From contig CAZODA010000025.1 of assembly GCA_964578485.1 (NCBI GenBank), forward strand, positions 1 through 41,927: 41,927 nucleotides of DNA, written 5' to 3'. The stretch comes from CAZODA01 sp964578485 (GTDB taxonomy: Bacteria; Bacteroidota; Bacteroidia; Bacteroidales; Marinilabiliaceae). This document shows, in pieces, positions 16,277 to 24,959 of this stretch (position 1 is its first letter; each line of letters starts with the position of its first letter). The translations under genes and the position numbers were made by a program. Under the pieces are notes generated by a model, which ran no database searches, was not told the DNA's origin, and saw nothing but the letters and a program-made list of their open reading frames with translations.

Positions 16277-16614
16277 AATAATATATTATTAAAGCTATTA
16301 AAATAAATATTGATAATTAAAACACAAATATCTAATTAGTAATAACTCATTACAAAGTCTGACTCACTTGTTAAAGGCATCACTTTTAAGCACTAACTCT
16401 CAACCGAAAATGAAGCTTCAAATTTATACAAAAGTTTTTAATCGAAGGTACTATCAGCCGCTTATTCCAAAGGGACTGTTATAAGCTAGCTCATTTTTGC
16501 CCAATTATTGCCCTATACATTTATTTAATTCGCCCGGTCCTAATGTCACCTCCCTTTCGTACAACTTATATTTTTCTACAAGCTAAGTCAAATCATAAGT
16601 GGCTATTCGTTTCA

Positions 16615-16667
16615 TAAGTGCAATTAACATGCAATCTGTGTGCAATATATGCAATTAATATGCAATT
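16615..16667. repeat. Five phased TGCAAT iteron-like repeats
   Basis: TGCAAT occurs at 16619, 16630, 16641, 16650 and 16661, giving spacings of 11, 11, 9 and 11 bp, so four of the five lie about one helical turn apart on the same strand. The unit is roughly NNNNRTGCAAT. Such phasing is usual for protein-binding iterons or operators. No replication initiator gene is adjacent. The large dyad starts directly after the last copy. Confidence 0.65.
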
Positions 16668-16713
16668 AAATCAGCGTGTAAAAGGAGCCTGCTCCCCTTT
16701 TACCGCTTGATTT
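16668..16713. repeat. Large imperfect inverted repeat next to the iterons
   Basis: The left arm 16668-16688 (AAATCAGCG then GTAAAAGGAGC) and the right arm 16691-16713 (GCTCCCCTTTTACCGC then TTGATTT) are complementary apart from small bulges, with a 2-nt loop. This could form a cruciform or a strong RNA hairpin. There is no U-tract on either side, so a simple terminator is unlikely. Confidence 0.6.
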
Positions 16714-16894
16714 GATGATTTCCTTACTCATTAAATCTAATATTTGTAGAGGTCACTATCAACGATTTAATTTAATAAAGAAAGCAGGATAAAATGCTGT
16801 TCTGATAAATATGACTTAAACAGCATAAAAATAAAGCACGATAAAAAAAACCTCTATTACCATACCCGAAGTAAAAACAACAAAAAATAATTAA

Positions 16895-16930
16895 ATGAAT
16901 ATTCAGATTTAACTTTTAAATCTGAATATT
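16895..16930 (-). terminator. Terminator of the orphan 108-codon gene
   Basis: A perfect 15-bp inverted repeat, AATATTCAGATTTAA (16898-16912) and TTAAATCTGAATATT (16916-16930), has a 3-nt loop. On the minus strand it starts 15 bp after the orphan gene's stop and is followed by T-rich sequence (complement of 16878-16890). This fits an intrinsic terminator. Confidence 0.65.
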
Positions 16931-16944
16931 GCATCAACAGGCTA

Positions 16945-17271
16945 TCAGGCTACTTTACAATTACGTGCATACCAACTGACAGGATGATTTTCGCCTTTTA
17001 TAAGCTCACGTAAAATTTTCACTTCATCCCAGTTCCTCTCATAGCTACATGCCTGATCCAAGGCTTTAATCAACAATAAATATTCTTCCACAATACATAC
17101 CGTAAGTTTACCTTCAAACTCTTTTAGAGTATTTAAAAACTTTGTACAAATAAAATTGATTTTTGCCCCTTCACGCTGAAATGCTTCTCTTGTTGTAAAA
17201 AGCTCATCTTCAACCCATACAAATTCCTGATCATCCAAGGAAATGTTAAATAAAAAATTTTTCTTCCCCAT
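16945..17271 (-). CDS. Hypothetical protein, 108 residues
   Basis: I do not recognise this protein. It is soluble, with no signal peptide or membrane segment, and begins MGKKNFLFNISLDDQEFVWV. The middle (about 40-80) looks helical (FICTKFLNTLKEFEGKLTV, EEYLLLIKALDQAC). It has four cysteines (residues 42, 59, 75 and 105) but no evident metal motif. The frame is supported by normal codon use, an ATG start and a strong terminator hairpin right after the stop. It is flanked by the iteron-like region and by a divergent 207-bp spacer before the metalloprotease gene. Confidence 0.55.
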   Translation of the reverse strand: MGKKNFLFNISLDDQEFVWVEDELFTTREAFQREGAKINFICTKFLNTLKEFEGKLTVCIVEEYLLLIKALDQACSYERNWDEVKILRELIKGENHPVSWYARNCKVA

Positions 17272-17356
17272 ATTTAAAGAGTATATTTTTTGTTGTTAGA
17301 TGTTTAAGTTACAAATTTTATAAATAAATGCAAAAGAACTTAAAATAAATTTTTCA

Positions 17357-17383
17357 GCTGTTTTTTTGTCAACAAAAAACAGC
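17357..17383. repeat. Inverted repeat in divergent spacer
   Basis: GCTGTTTTTTTGT and ACAAAAAACAGC form a 12-bp stem (one extra T) around a CA loop, in the spacer between the orphan gene and the metalloprotease gene. It could be an operator, or a terminator-like element; no regulator is next to it. Confidence 0.4.
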
Positions 17384-17478
17384 CTGTAGATTATTTTTAT
17401 ATATTCGTAAATGCGCTAAGGATATATAAACATCCTTTTTAGTAGTAAACGAAATTTCACTAGAATAGATTCAAAAAA

Positions 17479-20469
17479 GTGCAAAGAAAAACATTAAAAA
17501 TTATATGGCTTTATTTAAATATTTCATTGTATTTTATTCTGCCATCAAAAGTTTCGGGTCAGTATTTTACATCAGGCTCAGATCCTTCAAGATTAAAATG
17601 GAAGCAAATTAAGACTCCTGTAGCACGTATAGTATTTGAAGAAAATTTTAAATCAGAAGCATTGCGCTTAGCAAGTTTTATTGACAGTATTGCACCAAAA
17701 GTTACTTTAAGTCTAAATCACCGGCCGTCAAGAGTTGATTTACTTATTCACAATCAAGCAGTTATTTCCAATGGTTTTATTTCGTGGGCTCCAAGGCGTT
17801 CAGAGTTTTTTTCCACAGCTCCGCAAGATGCTGATTCAAATGATTGGCTTGAACATTTAGCCATTCATGAGTACAGGCATATAGTACAAGCTGATAAGCT
17901 TAATCAAGGTTTTACACGTTTTTTGGGATATTTTTCGGGGCAACAAGCAGTAGGTGCAGCCTTGGGCTCATATCTTCCAATGTGGTTTCTTGAGGGTGAT
18001 GCCGTTATTATGGAAACTTCGCTCTCTAATAGTGGAAGGGGCAGTTCCTATGAATTTAATCGTGAATTAAAGGCTCAGTTAACAGAAAAGACAATATTTA
18101 GTTATGATAAGGCCTATCTTGGCTCATACAAAGATTTTGTAGCTAATTATTATAAAATGGGATATATTTTAACTGCTGTATCCCGTCAAAAATATGGTAC
18201 CGAGCTTTGGGAAAAAGTTATTAGCAATTGCGGCAGGAACAGTTGGATGCTGACGCCTTTTAACAGAGCTATACGCAATTATACCGGTAAAAATCAAAAG
18301 CAGCTGTATAATGAAGTATTTTCGCATGTAAGTGAGCAATGGCATAAAGAATTAGAAAACCAAAATTACTCTCATTTTAAACCCATTATAAATCCTATTT
18401 ATGATTATGCTAACTACAGCCACTTAAAAATAATCAATGACACATCGATAGCAGCCGAGTTAAATGGTCCCGGAATTCGGCAACAAATTCTATCAATTAA
18501 TATTAATACGGGAGCTCAAAAGACCTTGGTTTATACAGGCCTAAGAAATTCCGATCCTATTTCTGCCAATCATAACACCGTAGTGTGGAGTGAAATTGAA
18601 AATCATCCACGCTGGACTCATGAATCATGGTCTGTCATTAAAACGCATCAGATTAAGACAGGTAAAACACAAAAGCTTACAAAGCAAACAAAATACTTTT
18701 CACCTTCTATACATCCATATAAAGATATAATTGCCCTTGTTGAATCACGAGATGATTATAAATTTTACATCACAATTATAGATGCAAAATCGGGAGAAAA
18801 AATCAAAGAGTATCCCACTCCCAAAAATTCTTATCCACTAACACCGTCATGGAATAGAAATGGAGAAAATCTGATTTGCGTTTTACTTTTCCAAAATGGG
18901 AAAGCTATTTATTTACTGGATACTGATAAGGAACATTGGCAACAAATAACAAAGCCCGGATACGATGAGATACGTTATCCTATAATTATCGACAACAGTA
19001 TTTGGTACACAGCAAAAGGAGCTATAAGTGATGAAATTTTTCGTCTTGATACTAATACAAATATCACAACACAAATAAGTTCAACAAAATTTGGAGCAAT
19101 GTTTCCTGCAGTTACATCCGACAAATCTTTAATATTTTGTAATTATAACCACAAAGGATCATATCCGGTAATTCATACAGATAATTATTTAAACAAAACT
19201 AATGACAAATTAAAAAGCTATATCCATCAATTAGCTGAAGAAATGAAATTACAGGAAGCCGATACGCTTTACAACTATTCATCAGAAGCAAATAGTTATG
19301 AAGTCGAAAGATACAGCAAGTGGAATCTTTTTAATTTTCACAGTTGGGCTCCTATAAATATAAATTTCAAAAAAGAAGCAATACATACGGGCATTACAGT
19401 AATGTCACAAAACTTATTGGGAACTGCAATTATAACGGCAGGAGTAAATGCAGATCCGGCATTTACCCATGAAAAATACCATATTGATATAAGTTACAGA
19501 GGCCGGTATCCGATTTTTAATATAGGGATGCGAACAGGTTACAGCAAATGGGGAGCAAATAGGTCTTTTCAGATTGATGACAAGCTATACAGGATTAAAA
19601 ACAATCAAAAAATACCCTATCATCAACTTAGGGTAGAAACAAATATACCTTTGAATTTCAGTAGAGGAGCTTTTAGCAGAAATATATCTCCGGGCACAGC
19701 TTATGTATGGGAGCAGCAAACCGGTATTTCTCTTCCCATAGAAATATATAATTATGAAAATAATGTATGGTATCCCTCTACTGTATATAAGGAATTTATT
19801 TTACCCACATCAAACTATCGTGGCTTGGAATACTCTCTTTACATGCATAATTTACGTTATGGTACAAGCCGGGATGTGGCAACACGATTTGGTCAGGTTT
19901 TTCATGGTGTTTTTCGCCACACACCATTAAAAGGAATAAATCGCGGGACTATTGCCGGCATTAGTTCAAGACTTTATTTTCCGGGTTTAGGAAAACATCA
20001 TGCTATAAGACTTAACAACGATTATCAAGTTAAAACCGATGGTGACAGAATTAATAATGAGAGTTCTTTTATTAGTTATACAAGGTTCAACGATGTAATA
20101 AGCTATCCAAGGGGATATTCCTCTATTGATAACGACAAATTATATGTTTTTAGAAGTACCTATATGCTGCCATTATACAATCCTGACCTTTCCATTGGAG
20201 CTTTTGCATATATAAAACGCCTAAGATTAAATATGTTTTATGACCAAGCAATAGCACAATACAAACAAGTGGATTCGATAAGTGAACAAATTAATCATTA
20301 CAATAGGAAACCCGCTTCTTTTGGTGCTGAATTATTTGCTGAAACACATTTTTTCAGATTTGTATTACCATTCCATATAGGGTATAGAATAGGAATCAGA
20401 TCATATAATAGTCAAGTATTTCAAGAACTTATCTTAAGCACAGAATTTGTTCGATTTTTGGCAAACTAA
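17479..20469 (+). CDS. Three-part envelope protein: HExxH metalloprotease, TolB-like propeller, C-terminal barrel
   Basis: This 996-residue protein starts at a GTG; an in-frame stop lies 18 bp upstream and no Met occurs for over 160 codons, so GTG is the best start. A signal peptide ends near residue 27 (KVSGQ). The protease part (~35-290) has the zinc motif HEYRH (130-134) and a downstream Glu in MWFLEGDA (Glu172), the gluzincin layout of Peptidase_MA-like enzymes. Residues ~300-570 contain repeated beta-blades like TolB/WD-type propellers (INTGAQKTLVYTG, DAKSGEKIKEY, PSWNRNGENLICVL). The C-terminal ~350 residues look like outer-membrane beta-strands, ending FVRFLAN. It may be an outer-membrane-tethered protease. 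The substrate is unknown. It converges with the M16 protease gene 20 bp away. Confidence 0.7.
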   Translation: MQRKTLKIIWLYLNISLYFILPSKVSGQYFTSGSDPSRLKWKQIKTPVARIVFEENFKSEALRLASFIDSIAPKVTLSLNHRPSRVDLLIHNQAVISNGFISWAPRRSEFFSTAPQDADSNDWLEHLAIHEYRHIVQADKLNQGFTRFLGYFSGQQAVGAALGSYLPMWFLEGDAVIMETSLSNSGRGSSYEFNRELKAQLTEKTIFSYDKAYLGSYKDFVANYYKMGYILTAVSRQKYGTELWEKVISNCGRNSWMLTPFNRAIRNYTGKNQKQLYNEVFSHVSEQWHKELENQNYSHFKPIINPIYDYANYSHLKIINDTSIAAELNGPGIRQQILSININTGAQKTLVYTGLRNSDPISANHNTVVWSEIENHPRWTHESWSVIKTHQIKTGKTQKLTKQTKYFSPSIHPYKDIIALVESRDDYKFYITIIDAKSGEKIKEYPTPKNSYPLTPSWNRNGENLICVLLFQNGKAIYLLDTDKEHWQQITKPGYDEIRYPIIIDNSIWYTAKGAISDEIFRLDTNTNITTQISSTKFGAMFPAVTSDKSLIFCNYNHKGSYPVIHTDNYLNKTNDKLKSYIHQLAEEMKLQEADTLYNYSSEANSYEVERYSKWNLFNFHSWAPININFKKEAIHTGITVMSQNLLGTAIITAGVNADPAFTHEKYHIDISYRGRYPIFNIGMRTGYSKWGANRSFQIDDKLYRIKNNQKIPYHQLRVETNIPLNFSRGAFSRNISPGTAYVWEQQTGISLPIEIYNYENNVWYPSTVYKEFILPTSNYRGLEYSLYMHNLRYGTSRDVATRFGQVFHGVFRHTPLKGINRGTIAGISSRLYFPGLGKHHAIRLNNDYQVKTDGDRINNESSFISYTRFNDVISYPRGYSSIDNDKLYVFRSTYMLPLYNPDLSIGAFAYIKRLRLNMFYDQAIAQYKQVDSISEQINHYNRKPASFGAELFAETHFFRFVLPFHIGYRIGIRSYNSQVFQELILSTEFVRFLAN

Positions 20470-20489
20470 TAGAGTTTAATATTATGTTG

Positions 20490-23303
20490 CTAATCTGTTT
20501 TTGGCAGAAAAAGAATATCAACCAAATTAGCATCCTCAAAAAAGTCTTTAATAAAGTGATGCAAATCATCACTTGTCATTGCTCTGGCAATATTCTCATA
20601 ATTATCAGCCAAAGCTAAATTAAGCCCCGTAATATAATAATCATAAAGCGCACTCATCCAAAACGAGTTATGTTGCATAGTTTGTTCCCTATCTTTAAGA
20701 ATGTTTTCAATGGTTTTATTAAAATCATTCTGTTTAGGTCCTTCTGCAACAATCTTTTCAATCTCATTAAATAAAATAGACTTCAAGTGTTCAACCTTTT
20801 CAGGATCTGTATCAAAACCCATTTGCAAAAATCCTTCTTGAATCGGCAAATAACGCAGTGAGGAGTTTATCCATACACCATAGGAACCACCCTCATCTTC
20901 ACGTATTGTTTCGATATATCTCAAATTAAGTATCCCTCTTAAAACCCTCATATACATCATATTCTCAGGAGTATATGCCATATTACGAGAATAGAAAACA
21001 TTAACGCTTGCTTTTGGAACTTCCAAAGGAATTTCTATTTTCTTTTCTTGTCGTCCTTCAGGAAAACGTATTCCACGATCTATCCAACTTTCTTCACGAT
21101 CTGTTTTGCTTAGTGAGCCAAGATATTTTTGAGACATCAATTTTACTGTATCTTCACCGATATTTCCAACAATAAAGAATACAAAATCGGAAGCATCATA
21201 AATACGATTTTGATAAATTTCGCGTATCTGGTCAAAGTTTACCTCCTCTAATAGATCAAGATTCAAAATTCGTTCTCTTGGATGATAATCAGATAAAATT
21301 AAATTTATTGAATCACTCATTATTTTTGAGGGGTCATTTTCTAAATTGGCAATTGCTGATTGAAGCCTGAGCATTAATGCATTATGCGCCTCTAAATCAA
21401 AACGTGGCTGTTCAAAAAACAAATAAATCAATTGCATCAAAGTTTCAAAATCTCGCGGAGCAGAATTCCCTGAGAAACCTTCGTGAAAACTGTGAACAAA
21501 AGGTGCTACTGAAACTCTCTTACCTGCAAGCATCTGTTGCAAGGATACAGCATCAAACTCTCCAACTCCATAACTTGGAATCAGATCATTCAAAAACATT
21601 ATTGATGGAACATAAGAATCATCCAACAGTGAAGATCCACCGGGGCTATATGCTAAAACCGCCACATTATCTTTTTCATAATCAGCGTGGCGATAAACAA
21701 CACGCAAGCCATTTGAAAGAACCCACTCCACTGCATCGAACTCTTCTAAAGGAGTGGCAAGTTCAATTTCGGCAAGCGACAAATCATTATCAATCAATGA
21801 TTCGGCCAACATGCGATCTTCATATACACTTATGTCGGCATGCTTTATATCATTTAAAATTGCAATAACTTCTTCTTCGCTAATATGTTCAACATCGGAA
21901 TGTCCGCCAACTATTACTACCCTGTTATCTTCTTTTATCCATTCATTAACTAAGTTAAAAACCTCATCAACCGTTATACCGGGAATAATAAGATTGGCAA
22001 ATTCATATTCAAAATCAATCCCGGGAACGGCAGCTTTAACTAAGAAGTGATTTTGTAAATTACGGATATAACTATCATTTCTAATTTTGTCTCTTTGTTT
22101 ATAACGACTTTCAAGGTTGGATAGAAAATTTAATTTAGCTCTTGCTAATTCACTCTCAGTAAAACCATAACGTTTGATACGCTCAGTCTCTATCATGATA
22201 GTTTCCAATGCCTTTTGTTCTTCCCCCGGATTAGCAACAGCTCCAATATAATAAGCATCATATCCTCTAACAAAACCTGAAGCTTCGGTAGTTCCATTAA
22301 TAAATGGTGGTTCTCCTTGTTGTAGCAATTCTTGGATCCTTGCCCTCGCCATTGAATTATATAGCGATAATATATAACCATTCCTTAGATCCTCAAATGT
22401 TTTTTCATGTAAGTCTCTGTTCTCTCGAATAATATAAATTGAAATCTGAGAATTTACAGCCTCCGGATCGGTAGCTAAAACAAATGAAGTTCCTTCACGA
22501 GCAGGTATCTCATAAAAAGGTCTTTCTTGAGGATTTTCGATAGCAGGAATCTGTGAAAAAAGATCTCTTACCTTTTGTTCCATTTCGTCAACATCGAAAT
22601 CTCCAACAATAATAACAGACTGAAGATCCGTACGGTACCAATCATGATAAAACTGACGCAGTAAATCAGGTTCATGATATTTTATTACCATAGTATCACC
22701 TATGACATCACGATGCGCATATTTCGAATCTTTAAATAAAACCGGGAAATACTGATCTTGCATTCGAACTCCTGAAGTACGACGAGTACGCCATTCTTCT
22801 AAAATAACCCCTCTTTCCAAATCAATCTCTTCATCTGTTAGCAATAAACCATTGCTCCAATCGTATAAAATCAAAAGACAGGTATCCAATAATCCGGGCT
22901 TATTTACAGGAATATTGCTGAGATTATACACCGTTTCATTAAAATGTGTATAGGCATTAATATCACCCCCAAAACTTACACCATGTTGCTCAAGTGTATT
23001 AATAATACCTTTACCTTCGAAATTTTCAGTACCATTAAAAGCCATGTGCTCAAGAAAATGAGCCAGTCCATTTTGATGGTCTTCTTCCAACAAAGCACCA
23101 ACATTTTGAACTATATAAAAGCTTGCCCTTTCCTTAGGCTCATTATTATATCGGATATAATAAGTCATTCCATTTGAGAGGACTCCGGTTTTTACCATAG
23201 GATCTAAAGGAACAGGAATTTCCGAAAAATCTTGGGCGAAAGCACCAAAAAAAATGTAAAGAAAAACGAAAAGTAATAGGAATAATCTTGAATCTGATCT
23301 CAT
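20490..23303 (-). CDS. Two-domain M16 (insulinase/pitrilysin-type) zinc protease, secreted
   Basis: I start the gene at the ATG at 23303 (MRSDSRLFLL), giving 937 residues. The longer open frame begins at a TTG at 23327 and would put 8 polar residues before the signal peptide, which ends near AFAQ. The first M16 domain carries the inverted zinc motif HFLEH (residues 82-86) with the third ligand Glu163 in DLERGVILEE. The C-terminal M16-like half (from about 515) lacks HxxEH, as usual in such proteins, and holds RYIETIREDEGGSYGVW, a substrate-binding R/Y-type motif. It probably cleaves peptides in the periplasm or at the surface. It faces the three-part protease gene tail to tail. Confidence 0.9.
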   Translation of the reverse strand: MRSDSRLFLLLFVFLYIFFGAFAQDFSEIPVPLDPMVKTGVLSNGMTYYIRYNNEPKERASFYIVQNVGALLEEDHQNGLAHFLEHMAFNGTENFEGKGIINTLEQHGVSFGGDINAYTHFNETVYNLSNIPVNKPGLLDTCLLILYDWSNGLLLTDEEIDLERGVILEEWRTRRTSGVRMQDQYFPVLFKDSKYAHRDVIGDTMVIKYHEPDLLRQFYHDWYRTDLQSVIIVGDFDVDEMEQKVRDLFSQIPAIENPQERPFYEIPAREGTSFVLATDPEAVNSQISIYIIRENRDLHEKTFEDLRNGYILSLYNSMARARIQELLQQGEPPFINGTTEASGFVRGYDAYYIGAVANPGEEQKALETIMIETERIKRYGFTESELARAKLNFLSNLESRYKQRDKIRNDSYIRNLQNHFLVKAAVPGIDFEYEFANLIIPGITVDEVFNLVNEWIKEDNRVVIVGGHSDVEHISEEEVIAILNDIKHADISVYEDRMLAESLIDNDLSLAEIELATPLEEFDAVEWVLSNGLRVVYRHADYEKDNVAVLAYSPGGSSLLDDSYVPSIMFLNDLIPSYGVGEFDAVSLQQMLAGKRVSVAPFVHSFHEGFSGNSAPRDFETLMQLIYLFFEQPRFDLEAHNALMLRLQSAIANLENDPSKIMSDSINLILSDYHPRERILNLDLLEEVNFDQIREIYQNRIYDASDFVFFIVGNIGEDTVKLMSQKYLGSLSKTDREESWIDRGIRFPEGRQEKKIEIPLEVPKASVNVFYSRNMAYTPENMMYMRVLRGILNLRYIETIREDEGGSYGVWINSSLRYLPIQEGFLQMGFDTDPEKVEHLKSILFNEIEKIVAEGPKQNDFNKTIENILKDREQTMQHNSFWMSALYDYYITGLNLALADNYENIARAMTSDDLHHFIKDFFEDANLVDILFLPKTD

Positions 23304-23420
23304 AACATATGGATTAGAGTGAAACAAACGTTTTTGTTAAAAACAATTAATTATCTAACAAAGAAAATCACAAAAATTATAAAAAGCAAGTTTTCTTTAA
23401 CTCAATGAAGATTTAAAGAG

Positions 23421-24683
23421 TTAGACAGTTTCAGAGTCAAGAGCTCCGCGTCGTAATTCTACAACAGTAATTTCAGGTGGCATACCAACTCGCGCCGGTA
23501 TTCCATGATAACCCAAGCCACGGTTAACATATAAAAACATATCCTTTTCACGATATAATCCTGCCCATCGCTTTTGCACATATTGCGCAGGACTCCACTT
23601 AATATTGCCTTTTTCTATTCCAAATTGCATTCCATGGGTATGTCCGGAAAGAGTAAGGTCGAAATGTCCGAAATCCAAAACTTGCTTATCCCAATGATCG
23701 GGATCATGAGACATAAGAAGATTAAACTGCTGTTCTTTAAGGCCTTCAGCTGCTTTTGTTAGATCTCCATTTTGAGGATATGAATGACTTCCCCAATTTT
23801 CAACTCCGGCAAGACCAATCTGATCGCCCTTCCGCTGAAGAACTACTGATTCGTTACGTAGGATTTTAAATCCCATTTTTTCCTGCCCTTTCAGTATATC
23901 AGTAAAATTCTTTTTAAAATCATTTGCTGAATCCCAACGGCTGTAAAAACCATAATCGTGATTCCCTAATATTGAATATTTCCCCATTGGAGCTTTCAAT
24001 TTTGAAAGTGTTGATATCCAGCCATTCATTTCTCCGGCAAAATTGTTAACCATATCACCTGTAAAAAGAATGAGTTCGGGATTTTCAGAATTTACAAGTT
24101 CAACGATTTCTTCAATAGGCTTACTGTTTACACCGAAACTACCAAGATGAAGATCGGATATATGGACAAAACGAAAACCTTCAAAGCCATCAGGCAAATT
24201 GGGGAAGGAAAGACGAACATGGCGGGTATAAAATGCAAACCTACCACGAAAAGCACCAAACATCAACGAAACAAAGGGTGCAGTTGCCATTATAATCCCT
24301 ATCTGGCTAACAAATTTTCGACGCGTAATACGGGGATAATAGTGCTTTTTAACTATTCTTTCTTTTGATGAATCATCAAGCAATAATACGGCACCATAAA
24401 ATACAGAATAAATAAGCTTAAATAAATAAAGACCAATAAAAAATATCAAGGTCCAACCAAAAACACGATAAATAACAGGAGATTTTGTTTCCGGAAGCCA
24501 AATGCTGAAAACTGTAATAATAACAAAAGAAAGAATGGGCATAACAACAAAAAACAAAGCAGCCAAAATTTTGCCTGCTCTACTTGAGCTCAATTTACTC
24601 TTGTTCCAATGTCCGTATAGAAAAACATCGATTACGATCACAAAAATGATCATTAGTATAAACAAAGCATACCGGTATTTCAT
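23421..24683 (-). CDS. Membrane-anchored calcineurin-like metallophosphoesterase (YaeI/YkuE type)
   Basis: The 420-residue protein has three N-terminal membrane helices (about 5-22, 38-62, 74-100), then a basic RRKF and a fourth hydrophobic stretch (~125-145). The phosphoesterase domain (~165-415) shows all metal-site motifs: HISDLHLG (Asp177, His179), FTGD (Asp210), GNHDYG (Asn241, His242, Asp243), SHDPDH (His326) and SGHTHGMQFG (His348, His350). YaeI/YkuE homologues act on UDP-diacylglucosamine (LpxH/LpxG-like) or unknown phosphoesters. The second enzyme class is possible here but not shown. It is followed by 93 bp and then the M16 gene in the same direction. Confidence 0.88.
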   Translation of the reverse strand: MKYRYALFILMIIFVIVIDVFLYGHWNKSKLSSSRAGKILAALFFVVMPILSFVIITVFSIWLPETKSPVIYRVFGWTLIFFIGLYLFKLIYSVFYGAVLLLDDSSKERIVKKHYYPRITRRKFVSQIGIIMATAPFVSLMFGAFRGRFAFYTRHVRLSFPNLPDGFEGFRFVHISDLHLGSFGVNSKPIEEIVELVNSENPELILFTGDMVNNFAGEMNGWISTLSKLKAPMGKYSILGNHDYGFYSRWDSANDFKKNFTDILKGQEKMGFKILRNESVVLQRKGDQIGLAGVENWGSHSYPQNGDLTKAAEGLKEQQFNLLMSHDPDHWDKQVLDFGHFDLTLSGHTHGMQFGIEKGNIKWSPAQYVQKRWAGLYREKDMFLYVNRGLGYHGIPARVGMPPEITVVELRRGALDSETV

Positions 24684-24959
24684 ATCAACCCTACTATTAT
24701 CATATAATTATCACCCCTACTTGGCTCTCTTAAATAAAAACTTTAAAAAATGATGGTATTATTTTTACAAAACACACAACAAAAACACAAGCTATTCTTG
24801 TATATACTCCAAACCAGGAAGGTAGAACAATATTTGTTTTTTAATCAAACCATATAATGAAATGAAAAAGAAACAAGGCAAAATTACAATAACAAAAATT
24901 TGATATGACAAAAATCGGGTTAAGCTTTTATAATAGTTGTAAAAAACAGTAAACAATGA
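24684..24959. other. Intergenic spacer, no feature recognised
   Basis: This AT-rich spacer of 276 bp lies between the GH3 gene stop and the metallophosphoesterase start. I see no TAnnTTTG element on the minus strand, no strong hairpin and no gene. It also lacks any trace of a beta-lactamase domain that might have been fused to the GH3 protein. Confidence 0.5.

Larger units (their letters stand above)
16277..16944. other. 668-bp gene-free region with repeats and a possible decayed reading frame
   Basis: I see no intact gene here. The region holds a palindrome AATAATATATTATT (16277-16290), a minus-strand frame of 54 codons with two internal stops (16454-16615), five phased TGCAAT repeats (16615-16667), a large imperfect dyad (16668-16713) and, at its right end, a terminator for the orphan gene (16898-16930). 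The upstream region of the ndpA-like gene must also be within it. Confidence 0.6.

Noticed and set aside
16410..16484. 24-codon plus-strand frame (MKLQIYTKVF...) that looked like an integrase start
   Set aside because: It is too short, has no continuation in any frame and no clear match to integrase N termini.
21377..21868. 163-codon plus-strand frame inside the M16 protease gene
   Set aside because: It lies fully antisense to a well-supported protease coding region and has no recognisable domain.
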